From CAVQND01 sp049518415 (GTDB lineage Bacteria > Verrucomicrobiota > Verrucomicrobiia > Limisphaerales > UBA8199), in assembly GCA_049518415.1 (NCBI GenBank), contig JBEKRX010000006.1, forward strand, positions 1 to 64,000: a DNA stretch of 64,000 bases. Direction: 5' to 3'. A program made the translations under genes and the position numbers. Under the pieces are notes generated by a model. The model did not search any database. It saw only the letters and a program-made list of their open reading frames with translations, and had not been told where the DNA came from. Shown one piece after another: positions 41,843-50,333 of the stretch. Within the stretch, counting starts at the first letter, position 1. The number at the start of each line of letters is the position of its first letter.

Positions 41843-42679
41843 TCAAGCGCGGGGTACGTACGGTTTGCCCAGTATCCGGCAGACCTTCTGCTTGAGCCAG
41901 GCTCTGCGCCCCAGGTAATCCCTCGGGTCATAGGAGCAGACCTGCGCGATCCACGCCAATTCTTTCGTTTTGGCGCTCCACTCTGCGCGAGACTTCACCT
42001 TGAAGGTCTGTGCGGTCAAGGGCTGAAGCCGCCGGAAATCCTCCTCCGTCTTAATCCCTGTGTGAGGCGCGCGGGGGTCATCCATATGTTCCTGGTAAAG
42101 AAATGGATAATACCACCCGTTCACGAAACCGGCGGCGGCGGCCCGTATGCAATAGGTGGTGAACGACTCCTTTTCCCGAATCAAGCCGATCCGGTCTATT
42201 ACGGACCGCTTCATCAGGTAACCTGACCCTTCGACCCAGCAATTCCGCAGAACCTGGTGGGCCCCGAACTTCTGGATCTTCTTTTGCGCACGGCGTTCGA
42301 CAAAATCCTCGTCGGGAAACCGCCATGTTCCCATGATGCCCGCCTCGGGGATGTCCCTATGAGCTTGCTCCAAAATCTCGGTCCAGCGGTCCGGCATCAG
42401 TCCGTCATCGTCCACCTTGCTTAGGAACTCCGCGTCCCGGGCGTTTTGCCAGAACCAGTTAGTCGGCCCGCGGAGCTTGTCGTTGGCTCCATTATAAATG
42501 ATCCTCTCCACCGCCGGGTGGCTCTCGAAACGTTTCAGAACGGACCGCGTCTCCTCCGACGACGCGTTATCCCAAACTGTAATGCGCGCCTCTCTCCCGA
42601 CAGTCTCACAGAGACGAGCCAGTGATAACTCCGTGTATGCCGTCCGGTTATGGGTGATCATCAGGACTCTGATCTTCAT
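41843..42679 (-). CDS. GT2-like glycosyltransferase
   Basis: 278 residues. 'VLMITHNRTAYTE' and 'ITVWDNASSEET' form the donor-binding N-terminus and 'LSKVDDDGLMP' carries the DDD metal site, while 'GSGYLMKRSVIDRIG' follows as in GT-A GT2 enzymes. It acts in glycan assembly at the cytoplasmic membrane face. Its start overlaps the stop of the LamG/golvesin-like gene by ATGA, so expression of a secreted protein and a transferase is coupled. The asparagine-synthase-like gene follows 23 bp later. Confidence 0.88.
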   Translation of the reverse strand: MKIRVLMITHNRTAYTELSLARLCETVGREARITVWDNASSEETRSVLKRFESHPAVERIIYNGANDKLRGPTNWFWQNARDAEFLSKVDDDGLMPDRWTEILEQAHRDIPEAGIMGTWRFPDEDFVERRAQKKIQKFGAHQVLRNCWVEGSGYLMKRSVIDRIGLIREKESFTTYCIRAAAAGFVNGWYYPFLYQEHMDDPRAPHTGIKTEEDFRRLQPLTAQTFKVKSRAEWSAKTKELAWIAQVCSYDPRDYLGRRAWLKQKVCRILGKPYVPRA

Positions 42680-44367
42680 TGTCTTAAAAACCTGATTGCG
42701 TCGGCTTCGACGTAGTTTGTAGTCCCATCGTTTCGAATCGTAACGGCGGCATTACTGCCCGCCTGTAAGTTGAACGTCCCAAGCAAATTCCATCGACTGC
42801 CACTAATGGTCTGATTGATATACACCGTATTCGTGAGCCCGTTGTTCACGATATCCACCGGGATGCTCGTGGCGCCGTTATCCCGCTTAGGATACCAGAT
42901 ATAAATGCCGTAGTTTCCTTCCTCCGGCAACGAAGGCCGGTAGGTCACGCTCTTGGTGCCTTTTCCTGAGTTATCGTCCTGGATAAAATAGCCAAAGTTG
43001 GCGCCGGAGTTCGTCCTCAGGCTCCAGGTGCCGATTACGCTGACCCATGGCTCTCCGTCTGCCTCGTCAAGGATGGCATCCACTCCCGGCGTAACGGGAT
43101 TTATCGTAACTGAAATCGGGCTGCTCGCGCCGGACACATTCCCCCCTACGTCGTAAGCCTCCACCGAGTATTGGTACGTCGTGCCGGCGGCCAGTCCGCC
43201 GCCGCAATACAGCCTCCCATTTGCGGTGCCAACGATGACGCCGTCACGCCGAACACGGTAGCCCGCAACCCGGAAGTTGTCCATCGACAGGTCCCAGCGT
43301 AATTCCATTTGAGTGCTTGAAACCGTTCTCGCGCTCACATTGCCAGGCACGCTGGGTGGAACGTGGTCGAAGCTCGCATAAAGGTCGACGACTTCCCCTG
43401 CGGATAGCGCCCGGTTATAGACCCTGACGTCGTCGATATAACCGCCCATCCAGCCGTTGTTCGGGTAGAGGTCATCCCCCCAGACGGGCGTGCCAGAGTG
43501 GTTACGGCACCCTATGCCGATCCAACGATAGGCCCCTCCGATTTTAAGATTGGCTATTCCGGCTTGGGAATTGGTGCTGATTGCTAAACCGTCAAAATAA
43601 CCGACAAAGTGTGTCCCATTCCACGTGACACCATAGTAGTGCCATCCTAACGTGTCGTAAGTCGGGGACGCGTCCGGGTAAGTTACGACGACGATGTCGC
43701 CATTATTGATGCCGCTCGATATGGTAAACTCCGTTTCGGTGGAATAATTCCTGCCCAAGGTCCACGAATTGGCCTGCTCCCACCATCCTGCATCGACTAT
43801 CGCGCTGGCTCCATAGCTGCTGGCTGTGTAATAGGCCCAAACCAGCAAAGTGCCATTGGAAAGGGCGTCCAGCCTTGGGGAGTATGGGACCACAACGTAA
43901 TCCCCTGAGGTCGAGAAATCGCGATGGAACTGACCGGCCTGGCTGCCATCAGGGCCTGCGGCTGCTGATGGCCAGTTTGTAAGGCTGTAGCGCAGGCCGT
44001 GGTTGGCATAACCGGAAACGTCCAGGACAACACCGTTCGAAAAGGCGTTATCGAAAGGCAGGTGCAAGACGAGGCTCCGGTCTGGAATGTTTGTCACTAT
44101 TCCCACCCTGTAAAACGCGGCGCTGGCCGCGCACCCTGGCAACACGGTTCTGAACGTCCCGTTCGATGCGAACTCGTAGAAAAATGGCTTCCAGGCGTTC
44201 AAGAGGAGATTCGTGGAAATTTCCACTTGGCTAAACAGCCCGGTCTGGCGGTTGCTCCAGACCAGCTCGTTGTTTGGAGACAGGCTCAGAATGGATGGTT
44301 GAGCAGGCACTGCGCGCAATGCAAGAGCGATGCACCCGACCGCAGACAATAGCATTCGCAGAATCAT
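42676..44367 (-). CDS. Secreted LamG / Fn3 / golvesin-C-like protein
   Basis: 563 residues with a signal peptide. Residues 25-105 hold a verrucomicrobial 'ISTNLLLNAWKPF ... FYRV' module. Residues 110-340 are a LamG/concanavalin-like domain ('LHLPFDN', 'RWIGIGC', 'YPNNGWMGGYIDDVRVYNRALS'), 345-430 a fibronectin type III domain ('PGNVSARTVSSTQMELRW'), and 435-563 a golvesin C-terminal-like domain ('GTWSL', 'GNYGIYIWYP', 'EADAIRFLR'). It probably binds glycan at the surface, with no enzyme motif seen. Its LamG domain is related to that of the protein at 46.5-49.0 kb on the other side of the flippase. There is no anchor or VPDGG tail. Confidence 0.87.
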   Translation of the reverse strand: MILRMLLSAVGCIALALRAVPAQPSILSLSPNNELVWSNRQTGLFSQVEISTNLLLNAWKPFFYEFASNGTFRTVLPGCAASAAFYRVGIVTNIPDRSLVLHLPFDNAFSNGVVLDVSGYANHGLRYSLTNWPSAAAGPDGSQAGQFHRDFSTSGDYVVVPYSPRLDALSNGTLLVWAYYTASSYGASAIVDAGWWEQANSWTLGRNYSTETEFTISSGINNGDIVVVTYPDASPTYDTLGWHYYGVTWNGTHFVGYFDGLAISTNSQAGIANLKIGGAYRWIGIGCRNHSGTPVWGDDLYPNNGWMGGYIDDVRVYNRALSAGEVVDLYASFDHVPPSVPGNVSARTVSSTQMELRWDLSMDNFRVAGYRVRRDGVIVGTANGRLYCGGGLAAGTTYQYSVEAYDVGGNVSGASSPISVTINPVTPGVDAILDEADGEPWVSVIGTWSLRTNSGANFGYFIQDDNSGKGTKSVTYRPSLPEEGNYGIYIWYPKRDNGATSIPVDIVNNGLTNTVYINQTISGSRWNLLGTFNLQAGSNAAVTIRNDGTTNYVEADAIRFLRQ

Positions 44368-44435
44368 TCGCTAAGCCGCCTTCTAATCACAAGTGCCGCC
44401 AGAAATTCATTCCCCGGGCAGGGTCTCCCTGATGG

Positions 44436-46043
44436 TTAAGCCGGCGGCCGCGAAACAGTTGCGACGCGGCTAGCGGGTCGCCAAGCTGCGAGCACGCCAG
44501 CCAGGCGCCCCTTCAGGTAGGCCTTCTCTGACGGCGTCGTCACGAAGACAAATACCGGCGCCACGTAGGCCACCAACGCCGCCACGGAAAGGAATGTTAG
44601 GGAAGCCCACCCTCTTGCGAATTGTGAAACACCTAGCAACCCACTCGCAACCGCCAAACTGAAACCGACTATCCAGGGGCCAGCGACACATTTGCCATAG
44701 TAGTAAGACAACTTTACTCCAACAACGCGACAGACAGCAGCGGGCTGGAATACGCCCCTGACGATGATGAAGGGCAGGGACATGCCCAGAGCCGCTCCGG
44801 TAATGCCATACTGAATCGACAACCACAGCGTCAGCCCGACAATGACGACAGCCTCGAGCAGCTCGAAGGTGGCCAAGAGGCCTTGCCGACCCAACCCCAA
44901 GAGTAGATCCGAAGTGACCCGGTTGCTCAAAAGGACAAAGTTTCCCGCGATGAGTACCAACAGCGCCGGAATCCCTTGCTCCATCTGCTCCCGCCGCGTC
45001 CAGAGCACGAGGAACCGCGGGCCGGCAACCCACGCGAGCAACGCCACTCCGGTAGCCAGCATTGCCACATAACGGCTGGACTTCAGGAACAGCGAAGCTA
45101 TTTCCGCATTCTCTCCGGACCCTGAGAGAAAACCGAAGCGAGGCGTCAACACCTTGGTCAGCGTAAAGATAAGTTGTCGAAAATAGCTCATGAGCATCAT
45201 GACCACGCCGAAAATAGCCAAAGTTTCCAGCGAAATCAATTTCCCAACAATCTGCTTTGGCGCCTCCACCGCCAGTGCATTGCCTGTGCTGGCCACAACA
45301 ATGACGCCGCCAAACATGAGCAGCATCCGCAATTCCTTCCAATGCGCGGCCTTGAGGCTGACCTGAACATCGGTGCAAACGCGCTTGAACAAGAACAACT
45401 GCCCCGCCAACGTGGCAATCCTGACGATGACGAGGACCCAGCCCATCGCAACCAACCCGTACCCGAGCCAGACGCAGCCCAGGAGTAATCCACCCCGCAG
45501 GAGCAGCGTCCAGCCCGCAATCACGTTCGTCTTCGTGAACTCCTCGTAGCCAGTCAGGGTCGTATTCAAAATCAGGCTGGGGAGTTCCAGGCAAAAGGCG
45601 AACCCCAGCACGCGAATCAAACCGGCCAGTTCTCGTCCTCCATTGAAGAACGCGGATATGTAATTTGCGCCCCCGAGCAAAAGCAGGAACACCACAATGC
45701 CCACGAAGGAGTAAAAAAACAGACTGCTGCTTACGACCGCGCTTACCCGGTCGTGTTCTCCGCGGCCGCGAAAATGGGGAACGTACCGGAACACGCTGGT
45801 GGTAAGCCCAAACTGAAGCAGGCTGAAGTAGCCCACCAAGGATGAAGCAAGCGTCCACATTCCATATCGGCGTTCCCCAAGTTCCCTGAGCATCAAAGGC
45901 GTGAGGACAAACGCTACCAGAATGGCCAACCCCATCACACCAGCGCTACTGACTGCATTGAGTTTCAAAGAGGCCCGTCGCGCGCCTGGAGCGGTTGCTT
46001 CGCCCCTGGTATTGTCGGTAAGAGCGCTAGAGGATTTTTTCAT
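44436..46043 (-). CDS. Wzx-type oligosaccharide flippase
   Basis: 535 residues with about 14 transmembrane helices (first at 'GVMGLAILVAFVL', then 'RELGERRYGMWTLASSLVGYF'), the pattern of the MATE/MOP polysaccharide-transporter family. It would flip undecaprenyl-linked repeat units to the periplasm for the Wzy-like protein at 38.4 kb. There is no clear ribosome-binding site. LamG-containing secreted genes flank it on both sides. A long open frame in another phase inside it is a shadow caused by high GC. Confidence 0.9.
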   Translation of the reverse strand: MKKSSSALTDNTRGEATAPGARRASLKLNAVSSAGVMGLAILVAFVLTPLMLRELGERRYGMWTLASSLVGYFSLLQFGLTTSVFRYVPHFRGRGEHDRVSAVVSSSLFFYSFVGIVVFLLLLGGANYISAFFNGGRELAGLIRVLGFAFCLELPSLILNTTLTGYEEFTKTNVIAGWTLLLRGGLLLGCVWLGYGLVAMGWVLVIVRIATLAGQLFLFKRVCTDVQVSLKAAHWKELRMLLMFGGVIVVASTGNALAVEAPKQIVGKLISLETLAIFGVVMMLMSYFRQLIFTLTKVLTPRFGFLSGSGENAEIASLFLKSSRYVAMLATGVALLAWVAGPRFLVLWTRREQMEQGIPALLVLIAGNFVLLSNRVTSDLLLGLGRQGLLATFELLEAVVIVGLTLWLSIQYGITGAALGMSLPFIIVRGVFQPAAVCRVVGVKLSYYYGKCVAGPWIVGFSLAVASGLLGVSQFARGWASLTFLSVAALVAYVAPVFVFVTTPSEKAYLKGRLAGVLAAWRPASRVATVSRPPA

Positions 46044-46501
46044 TGGGTCGGGGCCAGGCTGCTGAACCCCCGGAACAGGGCGCCGAGCGATTACCTCCTA
46101 TTCGGAACTGCAAAGAGAACCGTCTCAGTGTCATCCACGTAGGCGTGTTCGAGCTAAAATCTGAATCCGAGATCCAACGATTTCAGAAATCCACATGTCT
46201 CGACACCCCCGGAAGGCTTCGCCTTCCTCCAGGCTCCTGAGGATTCGAACGCTGTAGTCTCTACTCTCTGCAACTCGGTTGCCCGGACTGGACACACTGC
46301 TGTTTGCTGCTGCCGAATCCAGGTTGGTCACAGGTGATCCGTCATAAAGTCGGCGTCACCCTTTCACCGCTTGCCAGCAAACCTCTTCAGACAGCTCATT
46401 TGTAACCTGCTTCTTCCTGCAGAGATCGGACAGAATCGCCAGCGGAATTACACCCCTGTTGACGACGAATTGCCCGGGTTGATAGGAAGAACGGGTAGAA
46501 A
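46044..46501. other. Intergenic region, no gene seen
   Basis: About 460 bp between the beta-helix gene and the flippase. It contains a perfect 7-bp hairpin with a TTC loop (46211-46227, arm GGAAGGC), not followed by a T-run. Short open frames here have no ribosome-binding site or family similarity. Confidence 0.4.
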
Positions 46502-48955
46502 TCAATTCCCGCTGTGCGATAGGATCTGAAGTCTTTGTGGCGGCGTGGGAACAGCACTGCCTGAGGCGATCGCTTCAATCTCGTTTGCCGAGAGAACCCT
46601 GCCATAGATTCTTACATCGGTGATCGATCCGTCCAACCAGCCGTTATTGGGATAGTGATCGCCATCGTCCAACGTGGCAGTTCCTCCGTGCGTCCAACAA
46701 CCAATCCCGATCCATCGCTGCGGAGTCTTATTCACTGTCAAGTTAGTCACGCCCGGGACGATCATGTTTCCGAAGTTCGTGCCATTGAAGTAACCGTTTA
46801 CTAGAAGGCATGTGCCGGAATTGGTCTGCTGGACTGTAACCGCGTAGTGGTGCCAGCCACCAGAGTTACCGTAGGTCGCGGAATAATCCTCCGGCCAAGT
46901 CAGCCTGGAAGTGCTCTCCGACATCCCGCCGTTCGTCACGACCATGAACCGGGTGTTCCCGTAGGTACTGCTGTAGTATCTGCCAAAATGCCAACAGCCC
47001 GGGGTGTCAACGCCGCAGTCAAGAAAGGTGGCATTGTGGTCCATCGACATGGTGTTGGTGACAGACGTGTCGTATTCGCCCCAGAAGCAAATACTGGCAG
47101 AGGTAAGGTTGGATAAGGTCCCAATGTTTGTGATTGCCGCATACTGGCCTGTGCGATAGTTGTTCGTATTTCCCGGAGGATACAGCGTAATCGGCAATTG
47201 CGTGAAGTGCGCAGCGTAGCCGCCGTTTACCCCTGCAACACGTGTCGGCCAGTTTGTCGGCGTCGCAGAAAAGCCGAATCGCATGGCGTCATGGCCGTTG
47301 CCGCTGCGATCCAGGATGCGGTCCGCGTTGACGAAATTGTCATCGCAACTCAAATAGAGCAAAAGGCCGCTGTTTGCTGACCCCCCTGGAGGGTCCCCCT
47401 GAGGCTCCGATTGCACCACGCCGATGTCCCAGGAACCGTTCGCTCCGCGCACATGCCCATAAATGTCCACATTGATGTCCGGCAGGTTCAGGTAGGACAA
47501 GTCCTTACCCCTGCCCCGAAGCGCAGTGTCATTTGCCGCGGGCCGGAAGTCACCATTTCGGTAATCCATGAACGTTGGAACTTTGGAGTTGTTATGGGTC
47601 CAGATTGTAGCGGCGTTTATGCCCTCGGCGGTGTTGGTCGCGTAGTTGCCGTACTGGCTCTTGTTCGGACTCCCGGACAGGTTGTTGTAATCGAACTCGA
47701 CATCTGCCTGTGCCCAGAAGCAGTTGCTTTGGTATCCCGGCCCGTTGGTCCCCTTAATCGAGACCAGGGTGGCGGAATTGGTCGCCCACCAAATGCAGTT
47801 GTTGTCAATAACAACCGCTTGCAGCGTCAAGTTGGTCACATCACCCTTGCTAAAGCCAAGCCCATTAGCCGCCGAACAGGCAATCGTGTTGTTTACGCAG
47901 ACGATATTGGACCAGCAAGAACTCGTCCTGTTGTTTCCGGTAAGATGATTATCCCAAACAAAACCGACCGTGGTGTCGTTCATCGCCCCGAACTGATAGC
48001 ACAGGTTCCCGTACACTAAGTAGTTGTTGCAGTTCGTGGGCGACCCGCTCATGCCAAAATCCGGTCCTGAATAGAACTGGTTCCGCATGATGGAGTTCTT
48101 TACGTTGAAGATGATGTTGTTGTAAATCTTTACGTAGGGACCCTGAATCTGGCAGCCGTCGGGGTGGCCCGAAAGACAGCGCGCGTTGGAAATGATGTTG
48201 TTGTGAACCGTCATTCCAAAACAGTAAGCCTCAACCCCGTCGTCTCCGAATTGGTCCAGCCAGCAGTGGTGCACGGTGAAGAGGTCCCACGTTATCGCCC
48301 CACCGGTGGCGCTTGAGACATGCACAGCATCCTCATAAACGTGGTGGATGTAGCAGTATGCAACAATGTTACTATAAACTGGCGAGCCTCCTACCTGATT
48401 TACAAGCACACCGAAGCCGCTAGTGTCATTCGTTGAACTCATGTCCAACCACAGGAATTCCATACCAACCGGACCTACGCCTGTGTAAGTAACACAGCTT
48501 CCGCCATCGGTTGGAGCAATGAACCAATTGATATTGTTAGTGATCATTGGGACATTCACTGTATTGGTGATCCACGTTGCGGCATAGGTGTCGCTCTTGG
48601 CCCCGTTCAGCGTGACGTAGTTCTGTGCGCAGCTTATTCTGCCGGCAAGAATGACGGGGGAGTTGTGGCCGGCCTCCTGAGAAGCTCTTATGACGATATT
48701 CTGTCCAGCGGTCCCGGAGGCTCCAATCGTGAAGTGCTCGAAATAAGTGCCGCCTGATATGTAGATGGTGTCGCCGGGGGCAACGGAGCGCCAATTTATC
48801 GCTCCAAGAGTGGTCCAGCCATTCACCCAGGTGGTTCCACTATTTGCGCCCTGTGCGGTCTGGTCAACGTACCAATTAACCGCTGACGCGGACGGAGCCA
48901 ACAGCGCCGCAGCCACAAACCAGGTACGCACTGAAATTTTACAATTCTCGTTCAT
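46502..48955 (-). CDS. Secreted right-handed beta-helix / LamG protein
   Basis: 817 residues with a signal peptide ('AAALLAPSASAVNWYVD'). Residues 25-530 form a right-handed parallel beta-helix: 'ISGGTYFEHF', repeated Asn-rich turns ('NNIISNA', 'NNIIFNV'), and the pectate-lyase-like fold common in polysaccharide lyases and surface adhesins. A LamG domain occupies about 540-790 ('LLLYLSCDDNF', 'RWIGIGCWTHGG', 'YPNNGWLDGSITDVRIYGRVLS'). A lyase or glycan-binding function is possible; no catalytic residues can be assigned by eye. The LamG part is related to that at 42.7-44.4 kb. Confidence 0.87.
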   Translation of the reverse strand: MNENCKISVRTWFVAAALLAPSASAVNWYVDQTAQGANSGTTWVNGWTTLGAINWRSVAPGDTIYISGGTYFEHFTIGASGTAGQNIVIRASQEAGHNSPVILAGRISCAQNYVTLNGAKSDTYAATWITNTVNVPMITNNINWFIAPTDGGSCVTYTGVGPVGMEFLWLDMSSTNDTSGFGVLVNQVGGSPVYSNIVAYCYIHHVYEDAVHVSSATGGAITWDLFTVHHCWLDQFGDDGVEAYCFGMTVHNNIISNARCLSGHPDGCQIQGPYVKIYNNIIFNVKNSIMRNQFYSGPDFGMSGSPTNCNNYLVYGNLCYQFGAMNDTTVGFVWDNHLTGNNRTSSCWSNIVCVNNTIACSAANGLGFSKGDVTNLTLQAVVIDNNCIWWATNSATLVSIKGTNGPGYQSNCFWAQADVEFDYNNLSGSPNKSQYGNYATNTAEGINAATIWTHNNSKVPTFMDYRNGDFRPAANDTALRGRGKDLSYLNLPDINVDIYGHVRGANGSWDIGVVQSEPQGDPPGGSANSGLLLYLSCDDNFVNADRILDRSGNGHDAMRFGFSATPTNWPTRVAGVNGGYAAHFTQLPITLYPPGNTNNYRTGQYAAITNIGTLSNLTSASICFWGEYDTSVTNTMSMDHNATFLDCGVDTPGCWHFGRYYSSTYGNTRFMVVTNGGMSESTSRLTWPEDYSATYGNSGGWHHYAVTVQQTNSGTCLLVNGYFNGTNFGNMIVPGVTNLTVNKTPQRWIGIGCWTHGGTATLDDGDHYPNNGWLDGSITDVRIYGRVLSANEIEAIASGSAVPTPPQRLQILSHSGN

Positions 48956-49365
48956 ATCCCTTGAGCATTATGATCACCTTCCGGCGTCGCTCACCAGGGT
49001 TTTCCTTGGGCTGAGCTCAGAGCGGCAGACGGCTGGCTTGAGGGGGCAGCACACTGCTTGCCACAATGCATAAGTTACTATGCGATAGTGACTTACATCT
49101 GTTGTTCTCGAGGAATCCGCGGCAAAACGCACGCAAGAGATGTCCAATTCCCGTGCTCAAGAGGCTTGTGTTGGGACAGTGAGTGTCGCGTGCTCAACCC
49201 GACAGGTGCCCCTGCGGGCTGAGCGGGGGCGGGAGCACAAGTCAGAAGCTGCTAATTTTATGTCGAAGGAGCAAAGTGAATCGACGCCAAGGCAAGCCGC
49301 CAAGAGGGATCACCGCGAGCGCCAGGGGCGCGAACTGCGTTGCCATTACGGACTCGGATTCCATA
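48956..49365. other. Intergenic region, no gene seen
   Basis: About 410 bp between the GT2 and beta-helix genes. I found no convincing ORF, RNA or repeat. The minus-strand ATG of the beta-helix gene has a short AAGGGAT in front. Confidence 0.4.
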
Positions 49366-50322
49366 TCAATCCCGCACGAGCGGCTTTTGCAGGCCCAGGC
49401 ACCACTTGGTTATCGTCACGTACTTGCGCCTGGAGCCGACGGAATCGGTGCCAGGGCTTCGCGAGCGCACGCAATTCGCGAATTCCCACCCGAGCAGCAG
49501 GGCAAGGCGAGTCTGCGCGCCGACGAAGGCGACCGCACGGTAAGCGGCACTTCCAAGTTTTCCGTAGTGTTTCCGCATGAACTTGGAGAAGGACTCGCAC
49601 ATCATCAGGGCGGAGAAAGCGCCCGGCGCTTTGTCACTGGCGCCGCCACCCGCGTGGAGGATTTCCGCCTCGGCGAGGTAAAAGAGTTTCCAGCCGGCAT
49701 GGGTGATCCGATGGCAGAGATCCACATCCTCGCAATACATGAAGAAGCGCTCGTCAAAAGGCCCAACCTGATCGAGCACCGCGCGCCGGACCATTAAACA
49801 CGCCCCGAACAGCTTTCTGACCTCACCACTCTCTTCCGGGTTGTGGCAAGGAAAAACTGAAGGCAGCCGATCATACTTCCGCCGAGAAACAGCCAGGAAT
49901 TTCACCGATTCGGTAAGGGGCGACGGAAACCACTGAAGCCCGAGCTGTTGAATGGAGCCTGAAACGTCCCGAATCTTGCACCCCAAGCCGCCCACAGAGG
50001 GGTTGGCCTTCATGAATTCGACCATATTCCCGAGCGCCTGGCCTTTGATCTCAGTGTCGGGATTCAGAAATAGAACGAGCGGGCTTTTGGCATGGAGCAG
50101 GCCGAGATTGTTTGCCCGGGCAAACCCGAGGTTTCCGCCGGAGTTGATGAGGGTGGCGCGCGGGAAACTCCGGGCCACCATCTCCGCCGAACCGTCAGAT
50201 GACCTGTTGTCAACCACAATGGTTTCGACCGCGCCCTGCGGGCTGCCGGTCTCGATTGAGCGCAAGCAGTTGTGCAGGAAATCTTTCGTGTTCCAGTTGA
50301 CGATGATAACGGAAAGGTCCAC
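49366..50322 (-). CDS. GT2 family glycosyltransferase (WbbL-like)
   Basis: 318 residues from a GTG at 50322, which follows the asparagine-synthase stop by 11 bp and has AGGCGAG at the right distance. An ATG at 50370 overlaps that gene and adds a basic stretch. Motifs: 'LSVIIVNWNTKDFL', 'VDNRSSDGSAEMV', the DxD in 'LFLNPDTEIKG' and 'FFMYCEDVDLCHR'. This fits a rhamnosyltransferase-type GT2. The C-terminal hydrophobic segment ('AYRAVAFVGAQTRLALLLGW') may bind the membrane. Confidence 0.9.
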   Translation of the reverse strand: MDLSVIIVNWNTKDFLHNCLRSIETGSPQGAVETIVVDNRSSDGSAEMVARSFPRATLINSGGNLGFARANNLGLLHAKSPLVLFLNPDTEIKGQALGNMVEFMKANPSVGGLGCKIRDVSGSIQQLGLQWFPSPLTESVKFLAVSRRKYDRLPSVFPCHNPEESGEVRKLFGACLMVRRAVLDQVGPFDERFFMYCEDVDLCHRITHAGWKLFYLAEAEILHAGGGASDKAPGAFSALMMCESFSKFMRKHYGKLGSAAYRAVAFVGAQTRLALLLGWEFANCVRSRSPGTDSVGSRRKYVTITKWCLGLQKPLVRD

Positions 50323-50333
50323 AGCTCGCCTGA

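Noticed and set aside
44470..45858. A 460-codon open frame inside the flippase gene, same strand
   Set aside because: It is out of phase with a clear Wzx protein, has no membrane-protein or other family character and no ribosome-binding site; typical high-GC shadow.
46131..46605. Small minus-strand ORFs between the flippase and beta-helix genes
   Set aside because: No ribosome-binding site, unusual composition, and one is created by a GGAAGGC hairpin.
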